The notes: generated by a model from the letters alone, not told the origin. A DNA stretch of 64,000 nucleotides from Brassica napus (GCF_020379485.1 NC_063442.1:11557509-11621508), one strand, 5' to 3'. Shown: positions 36,761-49,539, numbered from the stretch's first letter. Numbers and translations are program-made.

Positions 36761-36818
36761 TACCATTCAGATCTGATTTAAGAAAGCTTTGTGGTTATGG
36801 GTGTTGTTAGGCAGAGCA
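35717..36818. other. bZIP promoter, 5' UTR and 5' UTR intron
   Basis: A likely transcribed leader starts near 36100. A 5' UTR intron can be drawn from the donor at about 36312 (gactg|gttag) to the acceptor gttgttag ending at 36810, nine bases before the ATG. An (AT)n microsatellite lies inside that intron at about 36719-36758. Confidence 0.55.
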
Positions 36819-38195
36819 ATGGCTAGCTCCAAGGGAACACAGAGTGTGAAAGACTTGATGCACCCAGGCAAAAACGCTTTGCTCCCTCCAAAGATTCCGT
36901 TTCCTACCGTTTCAGCACCATACTCAGAGTATATCCCGCTTGGTTCAAGGCACCACGGTCACAAACTTAATGATGAGAAACCGCACCACCACCACCACCA
37001 TCAGCGGACTTCCTCCGAGAGCGATTTGGTAGAAGAGCCTCCCTTCTGGCTAGATGATCTTCTCAATGAGCCAGAGAGTCCTGTTCGCAAATGCGGTCAT
37101 CGGCGTTCGTCCAGTGACTCTTACGCTTACCTAGACATGGCTAATGCGAAAAACATTAGCTTGACTCTCCAAAACGATTTCAGCTATAGGAACACAGGTT
37201 CCTCCTCTCAAAGAGGGGTTCATGAGCTTGATTGGAACCAAAATGCTCAGGGCGCTGCGTTCTACTCTGATTCTAATTTTCTAAATCAGACGAATCGACA
37301 GAGGGATTCTTTGGTGGCAGCATCTGGTCCTCGTCCTTCTTGGCAACCTTTCACTCGAGAGAGTGTTGGTGGCAAACACATGGGATCATCATCATATATG
37401 CCTCAAGAAGCACCGGAGACAAAGAACTACGCCAAAACTCTTTCCCATGACGCTAAAAAGTTCTCTCCTGAGCAAAAACACTCCAATGCTCAGCCTGTGA
37501 CTTGTGATGCTGACAATACAAGACGTGCCAAACAGTATGTCATCTCTTTACTCCTTGATTGGTCTTATTGATAATTGTCTATATTTCCCATTATCATAAC
37601 ATGGTTTATTTATTGTTGCTTGCTGTAGGCAATTTGCACAACGATCACGGGTCCGTAAGCTCCAGTACATATCTGAACTAGAAAGGACTGTACAAGCATT
37701 GCAGGTAATGCTTTTAAAATAAATTCGAGAATAAACAATTTTGGAGAGCACTAAAGTATGTTTTCGTTGGTAAAAACTATAGGCAGAAGGCTCAAAAGTT
37801 TCAGCTGATCTTGATTTTCTCAATCAGCGGAATCTTATTCTGAGTATGGAAAATAAAGCTCTTAAGCAGCGTCTAGAAAGTATAGCTCAGGAGAAGCTGA
37901 TCAAACAAAGTAAGTTTCTCTAATCCGATGCATGAGTTTTTGAAGTGTTATCTAGTTAATCAACTCATGAGTTATTTATTCTCCAGTGGAACAGGAGCTG
38001 TTGGAGAAGGAAATTGGAAGACTACGAGCTCTGTATCAGCAGCAGCAACAACAACAAACTCAACAACCACAAGCAAGTCACAAACGTGCCAGTAGCAAAG
38101 ATCTCGACTCTCAGTTCTCGAGTCTTTCCTTAAACAGCAAGGATTCCAACTCTAGCCGCGACTCTGTATCAGTGACGAGTCAATTTCACTTTTAG
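36819..38195 (+). CDS. bZIP transcription factor, group E type, with altered basic region
   Basis: Four exons encode 375 residues: 36819-37534, 37629-37704, 37783-37909, 37987-38195; phases agree. I start at MASSKGTQS because the longer open frame upstream crosses a clear splice acceptor (gttgttag). Residues 56-61 are six histidines. The basic region spans exons 1-2 and reads RRAKQQFAQRSRVRKLQYIS; the leucine zipper follows (ELERTVQALQ, then LNQRNLILSMENKALKQRL). The usual N-x7-R has Lys where Asn is expected. The tail has a six- to seven-residue Gln run and Ser-rich sequence. The closest family is bZIP34/61/76; position fits At1g58110 (bZIP76, from memory). It should act in the nucleus as a dimer; DNA binding may be altered. 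Confidence 0.9.
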
Positions 38196-40943
38196 TCAAT
38201 GAATCTCTCTCTACCACCAACTGGTTCATTAGATCTTTAAGGGCCTGGCGTTTCAACAAGAGCAGGTCAATCACTTTTTCCGTTTCCTGTATTATTTCCA
38301 GCACTTGCTTGAGGTGGGTTTAGTTGGAAGATCAAGACACCTCGACTTCATTTATCTGGTGATTGTTGTAGCGACTTGTGCTGTGGGACGAATGTATCGG
38401 AACCCTGACAATAGTAGTAACACTGATATGTGGAGTTGTACTATGATATATCTACTGCCTGTTTGTTTGTTTGTATTTTTTGTTACTGGTAAAATGGTGC
38501 ATCCCCTTCGAGTGAATGCTTCATGTAAAGTTGATGACATTCTCTGTTGTAAGGTCTTTCAAGTGTCGAGTCGAGATATTTTATTGCTTCAGAATTTGCC
38601 TTGGTACTTGTATCTTCATTTATATGCTTTTTCACTATTCTGTCTAGAATTTTAGAAAAAGGTGGATTTTACATTGAACCAAAATGTGGATTTTACAAAA
38701 TTGTCTTCATTTGTTTTTTTCTTTAAAATATTTAAAATTCAATCTGTTATTTTATTATTAGTATATGTATTTTATCGTATGCAATGCTTTGATAAAATTA
38801 TAATACCATATAAGCTAAATTTTCGTTATATAAATGAAATAGTATTTCTTCTTGAAAATAGAGACTCAAATATATCATTTATCTCTAACTTTTATTACAT
38901 TTTTTTCAAAATTTTCATATGTCTATATTTAATTTCATAAGTGACTTGTGCTTTATTAATAAAAAGATGATATTATCATATTTTATAATAGTTTTAAGTT
39001 TTCAATCTTGCTATGGGGCACTATGCACAAATCTCTTTACAAAAACTACATGAAGAATTTAAAACAGCTCTTTGTTGTTCGAAGAGACTCTTCACTTCAA
39101 TCGGTATTTTCCACAAAAATAAACATGAGATAACAATATAAGTTTTTATTTAATAAATACAGTTAGTTATATTTTAAATTTATACTTATTAGAATGTAAA
39201 TATTTTTTTATAATTTTATATATTATGAATCTAGTATATATTTTAAAGTTTCTATTAATTTATAGTTTTTATTACTGTTTGTTATTTTATTTGGTTAAAT
39301 CAGGTACCATCAAATACAAGAACACACATGTTTCAATTTTTATATTACAAACAAATACATACATATAATCATTTTAATTTTAAATTTTTCTAATATAAAT
39401 TGTTTTATAAGATTTTTGGTCTAGTATTCATCATTATTTTTCATTTAAATTTATTATCAGTATATTTTATTTATAATTAATTATTTCTTTCTTAGTAAAC
39501 TTTCACTAAAAATTAAAAAAATGTATCTACTTATTTTATATTTTAAAAATAGCTCAATAAAATATTGATTTATTATAACATATATATATATATATGAGAC
39601 TATATAGGATATTTCTATTGATATAATTTTTAATTATAAAATTAAAACATATATTTTAGATATAAATATTGTAAGAATATATACCTTAAATAGCGAGTCC
39701 AATAAATTTTATTTTAAAAATATCAATAAATTTTTTAAAAATATTATTATTTAAAAATAAATTTATAAACAAAAATTTATAAAAGATATTTGGGTCCAAA
39801 GAGTTATTCATTCACTGAAATAATTATATAACACGAAATTAAATATTTTGACTCACTTTATTTATCTATTAAATTATAGATTGTGTTTATTTTCAAAAAA
39901 AATATATATATATTTTTATGAAACTCTTAAATTTTTGTTACTGTTTAAGAATCAGTTATAAATCGATAAAATACAATCCTAAATAACTAAATCCAAATTT
40001 TTCTTAGATCTTAAATACACTTAAATACATTTCTTTGTAAGTTATGATGCAAATAAACTAAAAGAAGTTATGGGATAAAATAATTGTTTGATCAAGTTAG
40101 ATTTTGTTTAAATATTCGTTTAATATTTATGTATTTTAAGTTATTGTTAAATAGTAAACTCAAGCAAACTATACACATACTTATGATTTTAAAAAAACAT
40201 AAGTATGTGTATATAGAAATCTGGAACTTTTTTGAACTTTAAAATTTGAAACTTTATTAAACAGAAAAAAATAATAAAACATTTTGACCAAAAAAAAAAT
40301 AATAATAAAACATTAATTTTATATACATATGATGTAATACACGAAGCAACAATTTTAAGTGCATTTGTAATTTATTTCCAACGATATTTACCTAATAAAA
40401 CAAATTGATGATGTTTACCTAATTTAAATAAAACAAAAGGTATCGGATACCCATTTAATAAATTAACACGAAAAATATCAAAGGAAAAGGTGAATGATAC
40501 GGAGGTAGATTGGAATGAGCTGTCCCCACCTGCAAAGAAACGCACGCTTCACTGTCTAAAAGATGCTCATCTGTTCTCTCACTTTGACAAATCCATTAAA
40601 CATTTGTGTTTGTATCTCTTTCTCTCTCTGGGTCCCTCTACTTCCATAGACATATAATATGTCACATATTACATACATGTATTCGACTTCAACCCAATTT
40701 TCTTTTTCTTTTTTTCATGTTAGAAACTTAGAATGCATGTAGTTGTTGTACGGACTATATAATTATAGGAATTGAATAATTTAAATTCGTATTTTTGTTG
40801 TAAAGTTTTTGGAAAGACACCATACGATTGAATATGAATTATTATATTTCGTTTTCAACAAATATAATCAATTGAAAATGGTTCGAAAACTCAAACCATA
40901 AGTACATAACGAATATATATCATATTTTTTCCAATATGTACTA
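38196..40943. other. bZIP 3' UTR and AT-rich intergenic DNA
   Basis: The first ~450 bases are more GC-rich and probably include the bZIP 3' UTR. Beyond about 38650 the sequence is extremely AT-rich with no gene. A 16-bp foldback lies at 40170-40213. Confidence 0.5.
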
Positions 40944-41482
40944 CTAGGTGGTTTGTCCGCATATGCGGGCATAATTTTCTTTTGAACATGTATTGGTTAT
41001 ATTTTATTAATTTGAAAATAATCATAATAAATTATTAGTATGTTCTTAAAATTTTTAAAAACATCAAATTTTTATATATGGTAAAAAATTTCATACAAAA
41101 TATATATGCTTATTATTGTGTTGAAATTTTAAAAGCACTCGCCTATTTGAAATATTTTAGAAAATATATGTATACAAATTTTTTTGATTGATTAATATGT
41201 AATTGTAAAAAAAAATTATATCTTAATTATTAAATTTTATAATTAAAAATATTATTTTCAGATAATAACACAATATATATAAGATTTATCTTTTGATTTT
41301 GACACTATTAATTCATAATCTAATATAACATATAAATCTAATATTATTAACTATAAATTCGTTTTTAATTATATAATAAATTATATATAAAAATTCATTA
41401 AGGATATAAACGATATTAACCGCTCTAACTTTTAATGTGAGAGCTCCGTTGTGAAAATTTACTTCGCAAATAATAGTATAGA
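40944..41482 (-). mobile_element. Short non-autonomous Helitron (minus orientation)
   Basis: On the minus strand it starts TCTATACTATTATTTGCGAA at 41482 after an A. It ends with a CCGCATATGCGG hairpin (40957-40968) and CTAG at 40947-40944, followed by T. At 539 bp it is the smallest and cleanest Helitron in the window. Non-coding. Confidence 0.78.
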
Positions 41483-41884
41483 TATTATCTACTTTTGAAT
41501 TTAAATTCAAAAATAGTTAACATCGCTAATTCACCAAAATGTGTAAATAATTCTGATAAAAGGTCTATTTTTTTTTACTGTATCCAAATAGTTTATATAT
41601 TGAAAATTTCATTATCATTGTTAGGTTAATCATGGAGAACAAACCCAACAATTCATATATTTATATACAATTCCTGAAAAATTCAAAAAAAAAAGGATTT
41701 AGAATAAACCCAAAAATTTTCTACAATCCTCTAAAACAAGTAAGGAATTAACAAAAGCAATCACAAGGACCTTAAACTCAAGACATTTAAAGAGTGTTTT
41801 CGGATATGATTTTGAATATTGCATATTGATAATATGGCTCATGTAAATTAACTCAAAGTCTCTAAAAAGAATTTGGAGGTTTCA

Positions 41885-42116
41885 TTACAGTGGCGGACCT
41901 ATGTACACCAATGGGGTGTCATCTGCAACCCCATATATCTGAACAAATATGATTTTGTCCATAAAAACAATGAAGAAACAGTAGCTTTCTTGGTTAAGTT
42001 CTGCATTTGACCCCCCAAACCAGGGTTCAAATCCCTTTGGTGACACATTTTATTTGTTTTTTCTTTTTATATATATACTTTGACCCCGGTTAAATTTAAT
42101 TCTCGGTCCGCCATTG
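41885..42116. mobile_element. hAT-like MITE with tRNA-like B-box motif
   Basis: Ends are inverted: cagtggcggacc (41888-41899) and ggtccgccattg (42105-42116). The 7 bases ggtttca occur just outside at 41878-41884 and 42117-42123, so the exact edge may shift by one to three bases. The interior has gggttcaaatccc near 42022, resembling a tRNA B box, but no full tRNA fold is evident. Confidence 0.65.
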
Positions 42117-42123
42117 GGTTTCA

Positions 42124-43411
42124 ACCTAAAACTTTGTGACGTCCAAGTCATGCGTTTTCACTGAGAGTAATATATCCCCAAAGGTATGAGATCTATAAGT
42201 GAGAAATCATGTTCGAAGATTAGACATTCTATATTCATATGTGGTTAGTGGGTTGAAAGTCTCTTTTAAAGAATTCATCGAGTTATTGATATATGTAACT
42301 AGTACCTCTCTGATTTGGTGGTGAGTACCTCTCCCATGAGCCTCCTTTGAATTTGTTATTTATAGGAGGATGAGGATCGTTTAGTGACTGTCTATGAGAG
42401 GATTTTTTCCTTTCCGATTTGTTTCACATCGCTCATTCTAAGTATAGTATAGGCAGCCCAACTTGGAATATGGTAAATTTCTAACGTGCATGTATTATTT
42501 GACAGTGTACCTGGCAATCTTACCAAGTGATGGTGTATCTTCTTTTTTATTTTGCTAAAAATGGTGGTGGATCTTCTTCTATCAGCATTTTTTTTGTTAA
42601 CTTCTTATATCAGCATTTGTAGTTGTTCAAAAAAAAAAATCAGCATTTGCTTGTGTATTTCTTTCTATGGATTAAATTGTCTTTAAGTGAGCCAATAATT
42701 AATTATGTATCATCATGAGTTTAGTCAATATAAAATTGTATCTGATAAAATATACTCCATTAACCAAATGTTTGAAGTGATTTAATGTTTAATAGTTTTT
42801 TTTTTAATAATTATGATGATTTGGGTTCAATTTAGGAAAATATGAATGCATTCATAAAATAAATTGTATTAAATGGGTAATCAAAATAGTTCGTGTATTA
42901 TTGTAGCAAATTTAAATTATTTCAGGTATTTCTAGGGAATAATTCTCCTTGGTTTATATGGAATATTATTAATTTGAAACGTTAATTATGTGAAATGTAT
43001 ACTTAAAAACATTGTGAAACATTATGAAAGACATACAACTAATCATATATGATTATTCATAGTTTACTTTTTTTTCAAAAAAATAATTCCTTGTTAAAAT
43101 AAATTATTCATGTCTGATAACAAATCAACAATTAATGAAAATGTTTCATCAATTAATAGCATCATGTATTTAATTTTAGTAATCGATTGATAGCTACATA
43201 ATCAAACTATGTTTTTAAAATTGAGAGATTTGAAAACTAACTCTTAGATCAGATTGTAATGGTTATAGCTTTAAAAATTTGGTTTAGAAAAAAATCTGAT
43301 GTGGTTTTAGATTTTATTACTTTAGAATTTTATGGAAAGCTCCAAAAAATTGTTCTGGACTTTTGGCTTTACAAAATATTTGTATAGCTGTATGTTATTT
43401 TAAAAGGAAAA
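42124..43411. other. AT-rich intergenic region, nothing recognised
   Basis: No open frame with gene-like composition, no RNA gene and no transposon ends found. Confidence 0.4.
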
Positions 43412-46400
43412 TTTTACACCCAAGGACACTTTATGAGTTTCCAATTACACTTGGAGACACATTGAACTTTCCACACACATTCTATGTATCTAAAGACTCT
43501 AATACCCTTAGACCAAATTTTACTTTTTCTTTTCTCTTCTTTTTTAATTCATTACGGAAGTTCATCATCTCTCCTAATTTTGTTTTTGTAACCCTCTCTC
43601 CTCATTCCATTTTACTTTCCCAAATGTTCAGATCCTAATCCAAATCGATGAGTGTGATGAAACAAACCTTGTAAATAAATCGATTGTGATAAGCTTGGGA
43701 TTTACCGTGGATAAGCTACCATGGCTATTACTAGAAGCAGATTCAAGCTTTATGGGCTTGGACAGAGGAGATTTGGAGAGTTTAATGAAATCACAGAGAA
43801 GAGTGAATTCCAAAATCCAGCTCCGGTGACTAAGGCAATTAATCCGTCAAGAAGATTCAAATTGAGACTGAAGTTGAGAGCAGTGAGCCTTTCTAAAAGA
43901 AAGAGTAAAGTCCATTTTTTTAAAACAAATAATCTTATCTCTTCAGATTCTCAAATTCAAAAAAGTAATCATAACCCCTTTATCTCTCGACATTTTCTCG
44001 ATCTAGAAATCGAATTTTGGAAACAAACTGTAATCTTCTCGATCCAAAATTCTCCTTAACCCCCTTTCTCCCTGCCAACATCTTCTCCATCTCTATTCTT
44101 GAGCATACATCTATCGGTCTTCTCTACCCCCCATGGAAGCGATGATGGCTATGAACAAGGCGGTGGTAGCTATGAAAGGTGGCGCTTAGTCCCATGGAAG
44201 CAGTGGTGGACACCGTGGTGAGATGGCAGTTGATACCATAGTCCAGGCGGTGGTGGTTATGGAGGAGGCGGTGGTGACATGGTAGGTATGAAAGTGATGG
44301 TAGCTCTCCTGGTCAATGTGTGCGTGGATATTGTTGATGTGGTCGGAGGAGTTGTGGATGAGGATGTGGCTCTTTTGGTCAATGTGTGCATGGATATTGT
44401 TGATGTGGTCGGAAGAGTTGTGGATGAGGATCTCGTTGTGGATGAGGATCTCGTTGTCAGTGGTTGTGTTGATGTTGTTGATGTGACCGGAAGAGTTGCA
44501 GATGAGGCTCTCGGTGGTGGATACGAAATTGGTAATAGAGGGAGAGGAGATACTGGAGGTGGTGATTAATGGAGGTGATGGTAGCTTGCGTGGTCAATGT
44601 GTGTGTGGATGTTGTTGATGTGGTCGGAAGAGTTGTGGACTGGGATCTCATGGTTGTGTGTGTGTATGTTGTTGATGTGGTCGGAATAATTGTAGACAGG
44701 GATCTCATGGTCAGTGGTTGTGTTGATGTTGTTGATGTGAGCGGAAGAATTGCGGATAGAGATCTCGGGGGTGGATACGAAAGTGGTAAGAGAGATGGAC
44801 GAGATAGTGGAATTAGTGATTCAAACGGAGGTGGTAATTAAAACGAAGGTGGTAACGGGTGGAGGAGGTGGTGATGGCGGATATGAAGATGATGATGGAT
44901 GTGGTGATTGAAAGGGTGATAATGATAATGAAAATGGAAGTGGAGGAAAGAGACACTGGTTCAGTCCCGTAGAAGAATCTAAAAATATAAAAGAAAAACA
45001 ACTTTGGAATAAAAAAAAAAACTTTTCTAATTGTGTGGTCCAAAAACAATTCATTTTATCACATATACCTAGTTACAACACACTTCTCTTTACAGCTGTC
45101 TACAAAATATGTTGAAAAATTTACATTTACAGACACATTTTCACTTTCCATTTACACATAAAGACACTTCCTGCATGACACACACTTTCTCTAGATGGTT
45201 TGTCATTTCTACCCTCGACTAAGCTACCAAAACACATTTCTATTTTCCTAACTAAACACAAACTCTCCTGTTACCAAACAAATAAAGTAAAAATATACAA
45301 AAAGGTTTTTTCTCTCTCCTTTTTTGATTTACGATTGACTTTCAAAATCACTTTCCCAATTTTATGAACCCTAATCGTGACAATTTCTTTTCTTCCTCTC
45401 CTTCCTCTCCCTGCAACCGCTCTATTGACGCCACTGGTAGTGGAGGCGTCGCCGTCCGGCTCTGTTCTCTCGAATCCTATCTTCATCACCAAGCTCTTCT
45501 TACCTCTCGTTCCATCTCTCAGCCATGGAGTCGCCAAATCTCGTTCGTCGAATCAAAAGTGACGTCTCCAAAGTCACTGAACTCACCTCCATCAAACCCT
45601 CTGAGCTCCTCCATGGATACTGAAGCCAGTTCCGGTAAGTGATTGTCATCGAAATCGGTGGCCAAATCCTCTCCTCACTTTACACCTTCGGCTACAAAGG
45701 TTTTGGGTTCTTTGGCTTTCAATTTTTACGGTATCAGTCGCTGAAGCTTTCACTTTGAACATCTTCCCCAGATTCTTTTTTTTTCATCCATAAAATCCAA
45801 AGCACAATGGGCTTGTGATTCTGTTTTGTGATTCTGTTTGCTTTAAAAACATCAGATTCTTCTTTTTTCTTTTTTTTTCACACAATGAGTTCGTGGATAT
45901 GCTCTGTGATGTTTCTATTAGAGATTTTACGGATGATGTAAGCTCTTGTTTGTTGACTATTATAAATCCTTCATGATTTTGACGTGTTTACATAAGAGCC
46001 TCGTAATACAATCGGCCCTCTGTTTACTGAACATGCTATTTTTGTTTGGTTAATTGGATTTAGTATGTGTTTTCACTCATGAAAACAGAGGAGAAGAGAC
46101 AAAAATTCACAAACTCTAGACTTTTTGTAAGTAAATCCGGAGAGATGTTGCATCCACATATCAAAACAGATATTGTGTTGCTTTGTTCTAAGGACACAAC
46201 AACTCTGCAGCTGTCCGTTCATACTTTTTGTATCAATGTCCACAAATTTAGCATACTGACTAAGAAAAGAAAAACCATTAAAAGCTTTGGTGGACAAAGT
46301 TATAACCTCCAACCTCTTAAAACAAGATTCGTCCACATTTTTTTTTTTGCGAAACTTTCTCAACTACGAACAAAAACAATTTTTGTGTTAAAAGTTCAAA

Positions 46401-47036
46401 GTTTTTCACATTTTTTATCCATCCATGTCCACATCTGTTTTGTTTATATATTTTCCGTACATGTTTTTAGATTTTTCTCATCCACACTTTTTATGTCCAT
46501 GCATTTATTTATGTAAATTCTAAAATATATAAAATATATATATGAAAATGGATCTTAAAATATAGAGAAAAAGAAAATACAATTTATTGTAACAATTATA
46601 TTTGTTTTGTGTATCGTAAAATCTGAGAAAAATCAAATCAAAAATAGAAAAGAAAATGAATAATAATAAAAATATAAAGCAATGGTCGTAAATTGACACT
46701 TTATCCTGTACACCAATCTTAATAACTTCAGACGCCGAACTAGATAGAAAAAAACAAAATGAAACAATTACACTCATTTGTTTTCTGTCGCTGAGCAAAG
46801 AGTATTCATGTCAAAAAGACATCTAGAAAACCGTGAATGTGTGCCTCCAGCACAATGTGTCTTATAGTGTCAAAAAAGAGAAAAATGTGTCTTAAAGAGA
46901 AATCAACTCAAATATATTAGACAAAAGTAGGGTTAATTTTGTCACAAAATATACAGCTGTCCACATAATGTGTCTCAACTTCACTATGTGTCTCTGAGCG
47001 TTACATAAAGTCATATTGTGTCCCTTAGTGTAACTC
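43412..47036. mobile_element. Putative TIR-type DNA transposon region with captured sequence
   Basis: The left border (43412-43510) contains ttacacccaaggacac and gagacacattgaac. The right border (46930-47036), reverse-complemented, contains ttacactaagggacac and gagacacatagtgaag in the same order. A third copy of left orientation lies at 45060-45200 (ttacagacac, ttacacataaagacac), so two elements may be nested. The inside holds a GC-richer, gene-like stretch at 45364-45640 (NRSIDATGSGGVAVRLCSLE) that I cannot assign, an open frame at 43721-44059 with basic peptides, and a minisatellite. No transposase seen. The layout would fit a Pack-MULE-like element. Confidence 0.4.
44280..44790 (+). repeat. 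Minisatellite of GTTGATGTGGTCGGAAGAG-type units
   Basis: The unit has gtcaatgtgtg, then gatgttgttgatgtggtcgg, then agttgtggatgaggatctc. About six degenerate copies occur in direct order. A nearby Gly-rich frame (GGGYEIGNRGRGDTGGGD) suggests descent from a glycine-rich protein gene, now scrambled by frame changes. Open frames here are a by-product of the repeat. Confidence 0.7.
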
Positions 47037-47474
47037 TCTCACTGTGGACAACACACCCTTAACCCTTAGACTCAGAAGTTAGAACCTTGAGTATGTTCAT
47101 ACGATTTCTATCCCTTCATCAAATCTTAAACAAGGTTACTTAAAAATCATCACTGTGAAAACAATTATCTGTGTTTGGTCCTTTGGAAGAGAGAAATGTG
47201 TTTGGAAGAGAGAAAGAAAGACAAAATATAAATTTAAACTTGGGTGGTTTTGGTTCGGAAGAGACTCAAAAATAATGAAGGCCAAGTCATTTTCGTCGAG
47301 TGAGGAGTGTTTAAATATTTTCTTACCTAATAAATTTCGCTTATATGATAAACACTCCAATTAATAAATGATTATTGTTCTAATGACGGCAAAAAAAAAA
47401 AAGCTTTACAAATATAATAATTCCACTTGCAGGAAAAGTCTTCCACCTGCTTTTACATCATCAAACCCTTTTTC

Positions 47475-47506
<32 letters not shown>

Positions 47507-47641
47507 AGGGAAGAAGACAAGAGTCAAAACACAGGAAGCAATACGAACGCGACAATCCGAGCATCCATGGCCGTTTCTTCCTCTCTCACCAAACCCTAAT
47601 TCCAATTTCCTCCCCTTTCTCTCATTTTTACCATATATCAA
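47037..47641. other. TCP8 upstream region
   Basis: Probable promoter and 5' UTR. A pure (CT)n run spans 47479-47506, 136 bases before the ATG, a common feature of plant 5' UTRs and core promoters. No other gene. Confidence 0.55.
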
Positions 47642-48826
47642 ATGGATCTCTCCGACGACGGCGCCGCCGCCAGAGGAGGTTCTCGCCATCTAGTCGATCC
47701 TTCTCTTTCAATCGTCCCCAGATCTACTCCTCCGGAAGACCCCACGACCTCATCCCCAGCGACAGCGGCGGCGACTACTTCCGGAGTTGTAACGAAACGT
47801 TCGACGAAAGACCGCCACACGAAAGTCGACGGAAGAGGGCGGCGAATCCGGATGCCGGCTCTCTGCGCCGCTAGGGTTTTCCAGCTAACGAGAGAGCTCG
47901 GGCACAAGTCCGACGGAGAAACCATCGAGTGGCTTCTCCAGCAAGCCGAGCCGGCGATAGTCGCCGCTACAGGCACCGGAACCATCCCGGCGAACTTCTC
48001 CTCTCTGAGCGTCTCGCTCCGAAGCAGCGGCTCGACTCTCTCCGCGCCGCCGTCGAAGTCGGTGCCTCTCTACGGCGCTCTCGGGCTGACTCACCATCAG
48101 TACGAGGAGCAAGGAGGGGCGTTTGGTGCTCACACGCCGCCGCTTCTAGGGTTTCATCACCATCTCCAACAGCATCAACAACAGCAACATCATCAACAAG
48201 CTCCGGCGGAAACGATTCCGGGTCCGGACGGCGAGAGTTTCTCGAGGAAACGGTATAGATCGGTTGATTCGTCGAAGGAGGACGGTGAAGGGAAGCAGAA
48301 CGAGAGCAAGTCTTTGAAGGAAAGCGAACCTCCGGCGGCTGCCACGGGGGCGCCGATGTGGGCGGTGGCTCCGACGAATAGGTCCGCCGGTGGGAACACC
48401 TTTTGGATGCTTCCGGTGCCAACCACCGCCGCCGGGAATCAGCCAGCTGCTATGGAGAGCAGCAGCAACACCAACCGTGCGCATATGTGGCCGTTTGGAG
48501 GCGGCGGCGCCGGAGCTGGGGGAGGAGGTGCGACTCATTTTATGGCGGGAACGGGGTTTAGTTTTCCGATGGATCAGTACAGAGGAAGTCCGCTTCAGTT
48601 AGGTTCCTTCTTGGCTCAGCCGCAGCAACCGAATCAGAATATAGGTTTGAGTATGCCGGACTCGAATCTTGGGGTGCTTGCCGCTTTGAACGCGGCGTAT
48701 CCGAGAGGTGGAAACGCAAACGCGGAACAAGTGAACAATGCGGTGGAACATCAAGAGAAGCAGCAGCCACAACAGAGCGATCAGGATGATGATAGTAGAG
48801 ATGAGAATTCAAATAGCGATGGGTGA
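47642..48826 (+). CDS. TCP8: Class I TCP transcription factor
   Basis: A single exon encodes 394 residues. The TCP domain is at about residues 52-107, with the basic part [20 protein letters not shown] and helices [20 protein letters not shown] and [15 protein letters not shown]. The short basic region is that of class I (PCF) TCPs. Outside it the protein is Ala/Ser/Pro-rich at the N-terminus and has His/Gln runs near residues 160-185, a Gly-rich segment near 285-300 and an acidic Ser/Asp tail. TCP8 is a nuclear factor promoting growth and immune gene expression through GC-rich sites. TCP8 and not TCP14/15 is chosen from the overall layout and from the neighbours. GC content is far above that of the flanks. 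No intron or break. Confidence 0.92.
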   Translation: MDLSDDGAAARGGSRHLVDPSLSIVPRSTPPEDPTTSSPATAAATTSGVVTKRSTKDRHTKVDGRGRRIRMPALCAARVFQLTRELGHKSDGETIEWLLQQAEPAIVAATGTGTIPANFSSLSVSLRSSGSTLSAPPSKSVPLYGALGLTHHQYEEQGGAFGAHTPPLLGFHHHLQQHQQQQHHQQAPAETIPGPDGESFSRKRYRSVDSSKEDGEGKQNESKSLKESEPPAAATGAPMWAVAPTNRSAGGNTFWMLPVPTTAAGNQPAAMESSSNTNRAHMWPFGGGGAGAGGGGATHFMAGTGFSFPMDQYRGSPLQLGSFLAQPQQPNQNIGLSMPDSNLGVLAALNAAYPRGGNANAEQVNNAVEHQEKQQPQQSDQDDDSRDENSNSDG

Positions 48827-49162
48827 TTGATGACTAATCTTATGAAGTATTGAATTTGGTAAGAGTTTAATTTAAAACGTTTGTAGCGGTTTGAATATTT
48901 GTTGTGAGGTTTGTGTGAAGTTTGATTATTTGTTTCGAGTTTTGTGTGTGTTGTAGTACTAGTAGTCTTTAGAGAAGAATTTGTGTGTGAATGAATTGTT
49001 TCATGAGAAGAGAATGTTTTCATTGTATAGGAGGAATAATGGATGGGACCCGTGATTTTTTTTCTCTGTGTTTCTTATATTTTCGAGGATTAGTTTTGCA
49101 TGCTTAAATTAGAAAAATCCTACGACCGTTGCATTTAATCGCAACTTGATCTATTTTCAACT
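48827..49162. other. TCP8 3' flank
   Basis: Likely 3' UTR over the first 200-250 bases, then AT-rich sequence up to the MITE at 49163. Confidence 0.5.
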
Positions 49163-49464
49163 GGGCAAATCTCCAAAATAGCACATTTCTAAGTTTATAT
49201 CACAAAAATAGCACTCAAAAACTAAAATGACCAAAATAGCATTTTATCTTTTGAAAAATTTAAATTTTTTATTTTTTAAAATTTGAAATCTTATCTCCAA
49301 AACCTCACTTCTCAACTCTAAACCTTAAAACATAAACTCTAAACCATAAACCCTAAATTCTAAACCCTAAACCCCACCCTTTGAGTGCTATTTTTGTGAC
49401 TTTTGGCCTTGAATGCTAGTTTTGGAACAAAAACTTGATTTAGTGCTATTTTGGTCTTTTTCTC
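49163..49464. mobile_element. MITE with 9-bp target duplication and telomere-like motifs
   Basis: Inverted ends share CCAAAATAGCAC: the left end is gggcaaatctccaaaatagc, and the right end reverse-complemented is gagaaaaagaccaaaatagc. The 9 bases ttttcaact flank both sides (49154-49162 and 49465-49473). The centre has several degenerate taaaccctaaa copies, like plant telomere repeat or telo-box motifs. Non-coding; probably Mutator-like. Confidence 0.85.
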
Positions 49465-49539
49465 TTTTCAACTCCTGAATTGATTATTTAACAACAATCA
49501 AAACACAATTGAGATGCTTTTTGGGTGCTTTTAAAAAAA

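Noticed and set aside
36789..36818. Upstream in-frame start of the bZIP (MWLWVLLGRA)
   Set aside because: It crosses a good splice acceptor (gttgttag) of a 5' UTR intron; MASSKGTQS is the likelier start.
40170..40213. 16-bp perfect foldback (tatacacatacttatg)
   Set aside because: Short, AT-rich and with no further pairing; expected by chance in such DNA.
44279..44841. Val/Asp-rich open frames as possible proteins
   Set aside because: They arise from a minisatellite unit and break up between copies; no start context or homology.
47885..48812. Several antisense and offset open frames over TCP8
   Set aside because: High GC content of the TCP8 exon removes stops in other frames; no recognisable domain in any of them.
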